This document shows, piece by piece, positions 38,883-49,253 of a stretch of DNA of 64,000 nucleotides. The position numbers were made by a program, and so were the translations under genes. The notes under the pieces were generated by a model. That model saw only the letters and a program-made list of their open reading frames with translations, ran no database searches and was not told where the DNA came from. The stretch is from positions 124,759,493 through 124,823,492 of the forward strand of contig CM050448.1 in the NCBI GenBank assembly GCA_027563935.2. The letters run 5' to 3'. How positions within the stretch are numbered: the first letter of the stretch is position 1; the number at the start of each line of letters is the position of its first letter. The DNA comes from Costus lasius (taxonomy: Eukaryota > Streptophyta > Magnoliopsida > Zingiberales > Costaceae).

Positions 38883-40220
38883 CCTTGCAGCTGATTTTCT
38901 AAGAAAATATCTCTTAGAGGTTTTACCTTTAGAGGCTTTTTTAGAAGACTTCCCTTGACGAGACATCTTATGTTCTTTATCATATGTTTGGGGTGTATAT
39001 AGCTCATTACAGAAGCTAAATTCCCCTTTGAGATGTCTATCGCCTTTTAGACGAGTACATCTTTCAACCAATCTATCTATGATGAATTGTATTCGTGCTG
39101 TAATATTGTTTAAGGCTAAGGAAAGTTGAGCCTTTTCAGGATCATTATTCCATGCCTGATGTATTTCATGACCGATTGGAGCTGGTAATTTTAAAAATAA
39201 CCTTTCTCCTAATGCCTGATCATGATATGCTCCTGCCTTACAAGTATAATATAAAAAATCTTGTAAGAAAGGTTTAATATATTTCCAATTTTTGATTTGG
39301 ATTATTTCAAGCTTTCGTATTGCTTCTTTTTGTTGGGCATTAAATCCCATATTTGGGTTAGACCCTAAGATCATAATTTTCATGCGATTTGTGAAATTAT
39401 AGGGATTAACTCCGAGTGAAATATCCTGTTGGAAATCATTAGGGCAATTTAGTTTGTAAGATTCCCAAATTGCTCTTGCTGTTTCTCCTAAGAAATTTTC
39501 TAAATAAGAGTACATCTCTTCTGCTGTGAAGTTTCCAAGTATTTTGGTTACTTCCATTGATACCATGGAGGCCCAGTTATCTAGAACTGTGCTCCAGGTT
39601 TGTGGATCATGGGCTGCTAGATTTAAGATTCTTCCTTCATCTAGAAGCTTTCTTCTATCTATGGTTTCTAGGGGTTGTCTTTTTCCTCTAGACCATCTAT
39701 CATCTCTTTCTTCATTATACTGTGTATACTGTGTATACGATTCTCGAGGAGGTTGTCCAATAGGATAACTCCGTATGTGTGAAGTACTTGGCTGAGCCGT
39801 ACTTGTTGAGGCTACTGCCTGTCCTGGATTGTTATAAACAGGAGCAGTGTTACTAGCTTGTTCTTGGCCAGTCATTATTGTATCCATTAAGTTCTGGGGA
39901 ATACTTTGGATACTTTGAGAATCTAAGTCATCTATGACTATCTCTTCTATGAATTCTTCCATAGTATTTGTTTCTAAGAAGGTAGTATTTTCTTCTTCTT
40001 GAGTAATTCCTAAGAAGGCATTTATTATATCTTCTTCTTCTTGTGTAAAGTCTGTTTTTGGTGCATACCAGACTCTAATGTTTCCTTCCGTATCATACTC
40101 AAGTTTTTGAGTAGGAAGTAATTTTCCTTTATTAATAAGGGATATTTCTAAACATATCATTTCTTCAAATGTAAAGTTTAGCTCTTTTGATACTACAAGA
40201 GTATTTTCTTTGAGTATCAT
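38883..40220 (-). pseudogene. Coat protein, C-terminally truncated (S14)
   Basis: Codons 1-446: capsid core and part of the basic region, without the zinc knuckle. The frame ends after a few residues of antisense Pol. Confidence 0.88.
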
Positions 40221-41185
40221 TGTTCTAAGAATTTTTCTAAGCCTGATGTTGAAGCCTCATCATCATTTTTAGATTGTTTCTTTTTATAACTTGAAAATCT
40301 CAAGTTATAAGTATCATCAGAATTTTTAAACATTATGCTTTCCTCAGGGACAAGCATTTGTTCTTGTTCTAAGTTTTTAGAGATATTCCAATCTAATCCA
40401 CCAAGATCTTCTGGTGAGATCGTCATGGGTTTTATCATTTTAATTCCTTTACTAGCTAAAGCATCTATAACATTTGAAATATAAAGCTTATAACCAGTGT
40501 TTGAATTGTTTGTTAATTTGCCTAGAAATCCTAATCCAATAAGAAGATTAGAATCTCCTGCAAAATCTTCGTATCCTCTTGTTTGGATACCAATTTCTAA
40601 TTCTCCTAAGTCTTTTATACTTATGAGAAAATCTGGGGCACAATAGAAAATACCCTTATTATCTGTCATGTCAACTTCCATGCAGGCAATAAGTGCCTTT
40701 CTTGCATCCGATTTCCATCGTTTATCAAGAATTGCAATAAGAACCTTTGTTCCTAGCTTTTTACGAGCTAGACCTTTTACTGAAATCACAATCATCCCAA
40801 TATGGGCTAATGTCTTTCCAGATAATCGTAATTTGTTTAAAGAATCTCTAGAAATGATCTTGAGATTCCTTGGTTCTGTTGTGACAGACAAATGTTCTTC
40901 ACGTGTTATTCTTAGAAGTTGGGTTCTAAGGTTTAACGGTCCAGTCCTATATAGGAGTTGTGGACGTAAAATTTGTAACCTATTATTTTGATAGGCTTCA
41001 AATTGTTGGTCAATATCAACAACTTCTTCCAACACTTGTGCTGGGAGTCCTTGTTGGTCAAAAATCCTATTAAGAATATTTGGAATAGGATTACTAATTG
41101 ATAACCTTTCATTATGGTTATTTTCTCTGACTGTTGTTGTTCCAGTTAGAGTGTTAGATGTCCCTGTAAAAGGTCGTGTACTCAT
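40217..41185 (-). CDS. Movement protein, intact copy (S14)
   Basis: Full 322 codons; no differences from the reference noticed. Confidence 0.85.
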   Translation of the reverse strand: MSTRPFTGTSNTLTGTTTVRENNHNERLSISNPIPNILNRIFDQQGLPAQVLEEVVDIDQQFEAYQNNRLQILRPQLLYRTGPLNLRTQLLRITREEHLSVTTEPRNLKIISRDSLNKLRLSGKTLAHIGMIVISVKGLARKKLGTKVLIAILDKRWKSDARKALIACMEVDMTDNKGIFYCAPDFLISIKDLGELEIGIQTRGYEDFAGDSNLLIGLGFLGKLTNNSNTGYKLYISNVIDALASKGIKMIKPMTISPEDLGGLDWNISKNLEQEQMLVPEESIMFKNSDDTYNLRFSSYKKKQSKNDDEASTSGLEKFLEQ

Positions 41186-41694
41186 TTCCAAATAAATTGA
41201 GTACTCCTTGGTGTCTTTTTAGACACTGAGGTTTGAGATGTTTCAGGTTGTGTTGGAGACATCTGTACTACTCTGTGTAACTGAGTAGTTAACTCATTTA
41301 TTGAGTTTTGATACTGTTGGGCTTGTACTCCTAACATATTTTCGACTACCTCATGTTGCCTAAGCAAGATTGTAGAGATAGATCTTATCATTTCTTGCTG
41401 GGCAATTAAAGTGTCAGTGTTCATTTTTACGTTAGCAAAAATGAGATTTAATTTTTTATTTAAGTGTATTAAATATGTAATGATAAAATTGTTTTGTCTG
41501 ACAAAACGTTTATCTGATGCTCCTTGTGGATCATCAGTAATAATACCTAGAGGATTATCTAGGTAATTTCCTGTTTCTGTTAGAATTTTTTGATATTCTT
41601 CATCATGGCCTAATGAATCAAGCCATTCAGGAATAGGTATGTTAGGCGTTAGGTTCGCCATTCCACTTTGATGAGGTGAATTTGGATTTACCAT
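41182..41694 (-). CDS. P2, intact copy (S14)
   Basis: Full 170 codons with both overlaps preserved. Confidence 0.8.
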   Translation of the reverse strand: MVNPNSPHQSGMANLTPNIPIPEWLDSLGHDEEYQKILTETGNYLDNPLGIITDDPQGASDKRFVRQNNFIITYLIHLNKKLNLIFANVKMNTDTLIAQQEMIRSISTILLRQHEVVENMLGVQAQQYQNSINELTTQLHRVVQMSPTQPETSQTSVSKKTPRSTQFIWK

Positions 41695-42170
41695 TCTTCT
41701 GAGTTTTTCTGTAATTTTTCCAGAAGAGCAGCTGTTTTTGTGGTTTGATAGTCAAAAACTTTTGACTGCCTATGGAGATTATCTAGTATCTCTTTTAACT
41801 CAGCTGTGAGTTTTTGTTGTAATAACAAAGATCTTTCGATCTCTTTTACCATCGTGACCAAATACGTATACTGGTTCTTGATGTATTCTTGGTTTTCATG
41901 AATATTTCTTAATAAAATATTCTTTGTTAACATTTCAGTATGTACTGTTTTCCATAGTTCCGTACATACATGATTAAATTCTCTAAGGCTTTCTGCCTGA
42001 GAGATTTGGAAATCAATTATTGTGTTTAACTGAGCATTCTCAGTATGTAATTGATGTCCATACCTACCATTTTCTTTAGGAAAATAGCATTTGTGTTTAG
42101 TTGCCTGGGAATTAGCTTGTAGTTCCCAGTATTGTTGTGCTAATTTTAAAGAGAGATAATTAATATCCAT
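41688..42170 (-). CDS. P1, intact copy (S14)
   Basis: Full 160 codons behind a complete leader. The leader ORF of 42 codons is at 42160-42288. Confidence 0.8.
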   Translation of the reverse strand: MDINYLSLKLAQQYWELQANSQATKHKCYFPKENGRYGHQLHTENAQLNTIIDFQISQAESLREFNHVCTELWKTVHTEMLTKNILLRNIHENQEYIKNQYTYLVTMVKEIERSLLLQQKLTAELKEILDNLHRQSKVFDYQTTKTAALLEKLQKNSEEW

Positions 42171-42353
42171 CTTTGATTTTTAACCAATAGGTTCTTATGG
42201 TTATTTTATGCTTAGCAGCATAATTGTTTTTAAAGCCTTGCGGCTTGTTTTTAAAGCCTTGCGGCTTTGGTGAATAAACTTGTTTCATAAAAACTATTGT
42301 GTAAAACACAAGTAAGAGCAGGTACTGAATAAAACAGATTTACTAGGTACTCA

Positions 42354-42799
42354 CGTATACTTGTATGGTCCTATGTTATGATGTATACAGAAGGTTTTCT
42401 AAGGATTAGTAATACTTGTTATCTATAGATTCCTGGTCATTCGGATACTTTGTTTTCCTCTAATATCAACCGCTCTACCATATGTGTATAGAGAAGTAAC
42501 TGAACATCATGCTACATGGTCGTTAAGCATGCTGTATGTCCCGGCGACGCTCCTCGTCTTTGGACGTTTGCATGTCAAGCCATCGGCCCTTTAGTTCAGT
42601 GCTTTCTCTCTACTATGGTGGCTTAGGCAGCCCCGGTATCTTTAGATGTGTATAAAAAACAAAGTATGCGACAACCTATCTGAAATAACACGCATACTAT
42701 ATCGGCTTAGAGCCTTCCGTATACTAACATGGATTACTCCATACTTATACGCTTTCCCGTTCAATCCAATAAAGGAACAGTAACGAAGCTCTGATACCA
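42354..42799 (-). promoter_or_regulatory. Leader hairpin and PBS (S14)
   Basis: PBS at 42788-42799, hairpin at 42354-42751, both complete. Confidence 0.82.
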
Positions 42800-43326
42800 A
42801 TAAAAGGGGAGGGGTATTTGTGCACAAATAATACTTAAAACAGAAGAGATGCTAACTATATTATTATAAGCATTAGAACTTACAAGGAGAAGAATACAAG
42901 ACTCGAAGACTGAATGTTGCAGATGAGCTATATTTTCTTACAGACATGGAGGCTCCTTATATAGACAAGGAGGGGAGCCGTTACCTTAGCTACTAAGAAA
43001 GCATCTCATAATGGATGCCAACACACAAAGCATCTGAGAATAGATGCCAGCACACTTGCCCCTTCGGAAAAGAAGGGTTACCTCTTAACAGCTACTAGGA
43101 GGCACCTTGCCTCTTCACAAAAGTTACAGACAGGAGGCATCTTGCCTCTTCACAAAAGTTACAGACAGGAGGCATCTTGCCTCTTCACAAAAGTTACAGA
43201 CAGGAGGCATCTTGCCTCTTCATAAAGCAAAAGCAAATTAATAAGAGAGGGAATCTGACCCTCTTAAAAAGTAACGTGCTTCTTAAGGACAGAAGCTGAC
43301 CCTTCAGATAGTGGTGGGACCATCTT
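42800..43326 (-). promoter_or_regulatory. Promoter and inverted-repeat array (S14)
   Basis: TATA box at 42955-42963, 35-bp array at 43099-43221, all nine inverted repeats present. Preceded by intact P4 in natural order. Confidence 0.85.
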
Positions 43327-44715
43327 TTAATCATCTTGAATGGCTTCAAGAATATAATCGTCAGCATCATCCATGGGTTGAGCTTGACGTCCATAATCCT
43401 TCCATTCTGTAATGAGAGTGGATTCATTCTTGACTTGCAGAAGATGTTCATGCTGACCAGGATGAGTGATAAAATGAGAAGGAAATGGGACATAGGTCAC
43501 CTCATGTTCATCATCAACATAGACTTTTAACGTCTTGTCTTCAGCCAAAAGAAAAGAAGGATAAAGAATCCTATGTTCTTTGGTCATGGTATAATGGCGC
43601 CATAGCAGCATTTGTTGTTCCAATGGATGCTCTTGAACTCGTAGGAGTTCATTCTGGAAAGAATGGTGATCCCAAAAGTCAGGGAGCCAATCTTGTTGTA
43701 GTTTAATGAGCACCTGGTGTTTGGCATCACTTGGATACCCTAAAAACCAAGGTGGACAGGTGCTGATATTCAGATCCAGATAACCATGGAACCGATGGTA
43801 ATTGTACATGTGTCTGATGCAATATTTTAGTCTCCATGGAAAGGAGACCATTTTGTCCAAATGCAGGGCATGGACCACGAGTCTATCCAAGAGTCCATAC
43901 TGAAAAAGATCCAGGAGGGACACTTGTATTCCCATGACTGTACAATCTTGCCATTCTGCCAAATCAATCGCAGCCTTGATAATCGTAAAACCTTTATGAC
44001 AGAGACAATGTGGTTCCTCTGTATGTTGAGTTTCTCGGAACAGAGAAATCATGGTTAAATGGAGACCTCTTGGTTTCCTTGCTTTATCCAGTGCTATCTG
44101 TTGTAAGAGCTTGACTAAAGTTACAAACTTCTGATGTTGTGTAGTTTTTACAAGCTCATATATGTGTTGTTGAGCTGGGAACAGCTGTGGTGGAATCTTT
44201 GCCTGGGAATTTGTCCACTGATTTTCTAATTCAGTAGTCCAGGTAGTCTTGAAAAGATCCAATGATTGTTCTAGCTCTTGTTTTTCTTTTTGAAGAGCTT
44301 CCAGTTTCTGTTGCATGCTGGCTAAGTCTTTTTCCAGAGTATTAATCCGGAATTCTTTAGCAATATAGGCCTCTAATGTTTGAGGCTCCAACTTTGTCTG
44401 AGGAACTTGTGGTGGCAAGGTCTTCATATACCGCAAGGCCTGTAGATGTCCTGCTAGTGTGTTCATCGCAGTCAGGAACCCAGGATTATGGTGATCTTTC
44501 CATAAAAGATCCAGAATGGTCCTGTCATGTCCTGTTAATGCCGTATAGTGTTTTGGGACCCGAAAAACAAACATTGTTGTTTTCTCAACTCCATCTTTAA
44601 CTTGTTGAGCATATGTTACTTCTTCAGTAACCATAGGTTGGGGCCCTTGAGGCACTGGGGCCTTCTTTTTAGCGTTCATCTTTTGAGGTGCTGAGCTAGT
44701 TGCCATATCCTGCAT
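43327..44715 (-). CDS. P4, intact copy (S14)
   Basis: Full 462 codons in the natural position after Pol. Confidence 0.85.
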   Translation of the reverse strand: MQDMATSSAPQKMNAKKKAPVPQGPQPMVTEEVTYAQQVKDGVEKTTMFVFRVPKHYTALTGHDRTILDLLWKDHHNPGFLTAMNTLAGHLQALRYMKTLPPQVPQTKLEPQTLEAYIAKEFRINTLEKDLASMQQKLEALQKEKQELEQSLDLFKTTWTTELENQWTNSQAKIPPQLFPAQQHIYELVKTTQHQKFVTLVKLLQQIALDKARKPRGLHLTMISLFRETQHTEEPHCLCHKGFTIIKAAIDLAEWQDCTVMGIQVSLLDLFQYGLLDRLVVHALHLDKMVSFPWRLKYCIRHMYNYHRFHGYLDLNISTCPPWFLGYPSDAKHQVLIKLQQDWLPDFWDHHSFQNELLRVQEHPLEQQMLLWRHYTMTKEHRILYPSFLLAEDKTLKVYVDDEHEVTYVPFPSHFITHPGQHEHLLQVKNESTLITEWKDYGRQAQPMDDADDYILEAIQDD

Positions 44716-44785
44716 AAGAGGTGATTAGCTTTGAATAACCTTGTAGATTATTATATAGCCCATAGGCTGGTATGAAGTCAAAGAC

Positions 44786-47293
44786 TTATTCATGTGGCCT
44801 TTGTAAAAGGCGTGATAATATGTCTGAGATGACATTATTTTTTCCTTTGATATGCTCAAAGGTAATTCTATATGCATTGTTAATACAATGGTCTGTGAAT
44901 GATAACCATCTCTTTTGAGAAATGCGTTTCTCATTCTTTGTGTTGAAGAACTTTACGATTGCTTCACAATCAGTTCTTATTAATATTTCTTTTTTATTTA
45001 AAAGAAATAGTCTAAAAGCATCTAAGCCGTAGCAAACGGCTAAGAGCTCTTGGTCAATGCTGCTTGTGACATTTTTCTCGCGAAATTTGCCAGAAGCATA
45101 TCTACAAATAGTTTCTATCTCTGTAGAATATTTATGAGGCTTTCGGAGGAGGACTGCTCCCCATCCATACTCGCTCCCATCTGTTTGGACAATGAGATAA
45201 TCACTATCCAGTGGTAATTTGAGCAATGGTAGTGTTTCTACTAATTGCCTAATTTTATCAATCTGTTTGTAGTCTTCTGTGTTAAATTTCTTAACGCCAG
45301 TAAGACTTAATTTTGAGTAGAGAGGTCCACTCATTTTATGAAGATCCTTTAAAAAAGGCCTAGCATAATTAATTAAGCCTAAAAATTGTTGTAGGCTTTT
45401 TGTATCTGTTACTTCAAGAGTTTTGATTTTTGAAGCAATATGAGGTTGGAGCTTAATAACTCCATGCCCAATTTCGACTCCTAAGTAGTCAATATTTTTT
45501 CTATAGAACTGTGATTTTTTTCCGGAGACAATAATCCCATTAGTATAGAATTTTTGTAATACAAGCTTTAAATGACTTGTATGTTCTTTCTCTGTTTTAC
45601 TGTGTACTAGAATATCATCTATATACACACAAACAAAGTCTTGATAAGGTTTAAATACTTCATCCATTTTTCTTTGGAATACTGCAGGTGCAGTTTTTAG
45701 TCCAAATGGCATGACAAGCCATTCGAAACTTCCTATTGGACAGGTAAATGCCGTCCATGGTATTGATTCTTCTGCCATACGGATTTGCCAAAAACCCGAC
45801 TTGCAGTCAAATTTTGAGAAGAACATATCTCCTTGTATAGAGTTAATTAACTCTGTTTTATCTGGAATGTCATAGCTATCGTCTTCAATATTATCATTTA
45901 ATCTTCGATAATCAATGACCATTCTTGTTTTGCCCCTAACTTGTTCACTGTGTTTATTTACAATGAATGCGGGGGATCTGTGAGGAGAAACACTCCTTCT
46001 TATGACATTGAGATTTAATAATTCCTCAATATGCATTTTAAATTCAGCAATGTTTTCATTTGTTGCTGTAATTTTCTTGTTTGTTATACGAAAACCAGGG
46101 TCTTTGATTTTCAAGATACAAACAAGTTTGTTTTTCTCCCAATGTTGTTGGGGATTTGAGCCAAAGATTTTATCTTTTTCAAGAAGCCGGATTAAGTCAT
46201 CCACATCAGGATTTCCGGATTCAATTTTTTCTATATGGCTATAATCAGATATGTTATGGTCATAAGAATGCCATTTATTTAAAGGATTTTTAAGGATCCT
46301 TACTGTGTCAGGATCATCATAGGTGATAAAGTCATCAACTTCATCACCGTCCGATAATACTCCGGCCTCTGGTAGAGGATCGGATGATGTTGTTGTTGAT
46401 TCACAGGAACACCCACCACGCTTCGCAGGCGTAGAGGTATAAGGAATTAACGTGTGAGGGAGGAAAATCAATCCTTCCGAAGTCAGGGTAACACCCTTAT
46501 AAGAATTAAGGAGCATATTAAGCCCAATAATAAATTTAGTTTTAACCAAACTAAGTGGGCGAAGGCAGATTCGGCCAATATAGGTTGGTGGTGTATAATG
46601 AGCATTTCCTAGAGAGAAGGAAAGCTTATGTTTTGCCAAAATGTATTCGTACAAGAATAATTGGCCATCCATTTGTTCTGCATGGAATTTATCTGCAGGA
46701 GCAAGTGGAACATGATATTTACTAGGTACTAAAGTCATGTCTAGGATAGTATTACTACATCCAGTATCAATTAAGGCTTGGATGTCCAATTTCCAATCAG
46801 AAATTTGGATAATACAATTGATCTTAATGGAATACAACCAAGAAGGTTGTACTGGTTTATGCAAAAAGTCTATTTGTCGTTTTGACAAACATTCATTTGT
46901 ATGTTCATTGTAATCTGTATTTTCATATAATATCAGATTTTCATGTGTAGGAGGTCTGGGGAGACTCCTTTTTTCTAACTCTTCTAATTTTTGAGCAAGT
47001 TTATAAACTTCATTTTCCAATTGTAAAATGCGAAGTTCAATTATTTCAGTTCTATTTGGTCCTGTTGGTACAGGTTGACTAGAACTTGGTAATGAAATAT
47101 GTTGTTTTTCTAAACAATATTTACATGCTTCGGTAGAGCATATAATACATTGGAAACGGAGAGCCATACTTGGAAACATGAAACAGTAAATACAAGGATG
47201 GTCTTGACTTCCACTTCTAGCTTTCCACTTATGCTCATGTTGTGGCATAAGTTTTGGAGTCATTATCTTATATGGAGTAGGCTCCATAGTCAT
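44786..47293 (-). CDS. Pol, intact copy with Gln592Lys (S14)
   Basis: Full 835 codons with all catalytic residues. One private base change at 45519 turns Gln592 into Lys in SGQKSQF, after the YIDD. No other difference noticed. Confidence 0.92.
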   Translation of the reverse strand: MTMEPTPYKIMTPKLMPQHEHKWKARSGSQDHPCIYCFMFPSMALRFQCIICSTEACKYCLEKQHISLPSSSQPVPTGPNRTEIIELRILQLENEVYKLAQKLEELEKRSLPRPPTHENLILYENTDYNEHTNECLSKRQIDFLHKPVQPSWLYSIKINCIIQISDWKLDIQALIDTGCSNTILDMTLVPSKYHVPLAPADKFHAEQMDGQLFLYEYILAKHKLSFSLGNAHYTPPTYIGRICLRPLSLVKTKFIIGLNMLLNSYKGVTLTSEGLIFLPHTLIPYTSTPAKRGGCSCESTTTSSDPLPEAGVLSDGDEVDDFITYDDPDTVRILKNPLNKWHSYDHNISDYSHIEKIESGNPDVDDLIRLLEKDKIFGSNPQQHWEKNKLVCILKIKDPGFRITNKKITATNENIAEFKMHIEELLNLNVIRRSVSPHRSPAFIVNKHSEQVRGKTRMVIDYRRLNDNIEDDSYDIPDKTELINSIQGDMFFSKFDCKSGFWQIRMAEESIPWTAFTCPIGSFEWLVMPFGLKTAPAVFQRKMDEVFKPYQDFVCVYIDDILVHSKTEKEHTSHLKLVLQKFYTNGIIVSGKKSQFYRKNIDYLGVEIGHGVIKLQPHIASKIKTLEVTDTKSLQQFLGLINYARPFLKDLHKMSGPLYSKLSLTGVKKFNTEDYKQIDKIRQLVETLPLLKLPLDSDYLIVQTDGSEYGWGAVLLRKPHKYSTEIETICRYASGKFREKNVTSSIDQELLAVCYGLDAFRLFLLNKKEILIRTDCEAIVKFFNTKNEKRISQKRWLSFTDHCINNAYRITFEHIKGKNNVISDILSRLLQRPHE

Positions 47294-48049
47294 AAGTGTT
47301 CAAGATATGGTTTTAACATATCAAGTTGGTTTAGCATTGGGTCTGCTAAATATTCCGTTCCATAAGGAGACTGAAGTTGATCAGCCTTGGTTAGTAGGTC
47401 TGAAGTGAACTCTTCTAATTCACTATCAGAATCCTCATTCGTATGTGTGATATCAGGGATAGAAACAATACTATATATTGATTCCGTATCTGATATGTAT
47501 TCATCTACATGGAGTAGATCCTCTTGTACACAATCAACTAAAATTGATTGTTTATTATATAAATTTTGTCTCTTAGTACAATCTCGTGCTAAGTGATTTT
47601 GGCTTCCGCATGTGAAACATGAAAGCTTATTTTTATAATCCCGCTTAGGGTTATATTTCCTTACATGTTTTTCTTTGGCAAGGTAAGGTTTCCTTGCAGC
47701 TGATTTTCTAAGAAAATATCTCTTAGAGGTTTTACCTTTAGAGGCTTTTTTAGAAGACTTCCCTTGACGAGACATCTTATGTTCTTTATCATATGTTTGG
47801 GGTGTATATAGCTCATTACAGAAGCTAAATTCCCCTTTGAGATGTCTATCGCCTTTTAGACGAGTACATCTTTCAACCAATCTATCTATGATGAATTGTA
47901 TTCGTGCTGTAATATTGTTTAAGGCTAAGGAAAGTTGAGCCTTTTCAGGATCATTATTCCATGCCTGATGTATTTCATGACCGATTGGAGCTGGTAATTT
48001 TAAAAATAACCTTTCTCCTAATGCCTGATCATGATATGCTCCTGCCTTA
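47290..48049 (-). pseudogene. Coat protein, C-terminal part (S14)
   Basis: Codons about 328-579 with basic region, knuckle and tail. The upstream end joins antisense P4 of S15 at 48049/48050. Confidence 0.88.
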
Positions 48050-49183
48050 GGTCATGGTATAATGGCGCCATAGCAGCATTTGTTGTTCCAATGGATGCTC
48101 TTGAACTCGTAGGAGTTCATTCTGGAAAGAATGGTGATCCCAAAAGTCAGGGAGCCAATCTTGTTGTAGTTTAATGAGCACCTGGTGTTTGGCATCACTT
48201 GGATACCCTAAAAACCAAGGTGGACAGGTGCTGATATTCAGATCCAGATAACCATGGAACCGATGGTAATTGTACATGTGTCTGATGCAATATTTTAGTC
48301 TCCATGGAAAGGAGACCATTTTGTCCAAATGCAGGGCATGGACCACGAGTCTATCCAAGAGTCCATACTGAAAAAGATCCAGGAGGGACACTTGTATTCC
48401 CATGACTGTACAATCTTGCCATTCTGCCAAATCAATCGCAGCCTTGATAATCGTAAAACCTTTATGACAGAGACAATGTGGTTCCTCTGTATGTTGAGTT
48501 TCTCGGAACAGAGAAATCATGGTTAAATGGAGACCTCTTGGTTTCCTTGCTTTATCCAGTGCTATCTGTTGTAAGAGCTTGACTAAAGTTACAAACTTCT
48601 GATGTTGTGTAGTTTTTACAAGCTCATATATGTGTTGTTGAGCTGGGAACAGCTGTGGTGGAATCTTTGCCTGGGAATTTGTCCACTGATTTTCTAATTC
48701 AGTAGTCCAGGTAGTCTTGAAAAGATCCAATGATTGTTCTAGCTCTTGTTTTTCTTTTTGAAGAGCTTCCAGTTTCTGTTGCATGCTGGCTAAGTCTTTT
48801 TCCAGAGTATTAATCCGGAATTCTTTAGCAATATAGGCCTCTAATGTTTGAGGCTCCAACTTTGTCTGAGGAACTTGTGGTGGCAAGGTCTTCATATACC
48901 GCAAGGCCTGTAGATGTCCTGCTAGTGTGTTCATCGCAGTCAGGAACCCAGGATTATGGTGATCTTTCCATAAAAGATCCAGAATGGTCCTGTCATGTCC
49001 TGTTAATGCCGTATAGTGTTTTGGGACCCGAAAAACAAACATTGTTGTTTTCTCAACTCCATCTTTAACTTGTTGAGCATATGTTACTTCTTCAGTAACC
49101 ATAGGTTGGGGCCCTTGAGGCACTGGGGCCTTCTTTTTAGCGTTCATCTTTTGAGGTGCTGAGCTAGTTGCCATATCCTGCAT
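48050..49183 (-). pseudogene. P4, C-terminally truncated (S15)
   Basis: Codons 1-378, then an immediate stop just after the join with S14. It lacks the last 84 residues. Confidence 0.88.
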
Positions 49184-49253
49184 AAGAGGTGATTAGCTTT
49201 GAATAACCTTGTAGATTATTATATAGCCCATAGGCTGGTATGAAGTCAAAGAC

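Larger units (their letters stand above)
38883..48049 (-). mobile_element. Pararetrovirus segment S14: over-length genome (9,167 bp)
   Basis: Antisense. It begins in genome order at CP codon 328 (48049), goes once round the circle and ends at CP codon 446 (38883), so 358 bp of CP occur at both ends. Terminal redundancy of this kind implies a concatemer or a recombined circle. CP is split between the ends; all other genes are whole. Confidence 0.92.

Noticed and set aside
38377..38958. 193-codon ORF with RT motifs ending in antisense CP
   Set aside because: An RT fragment with a chance tail; no promoter or native ends.
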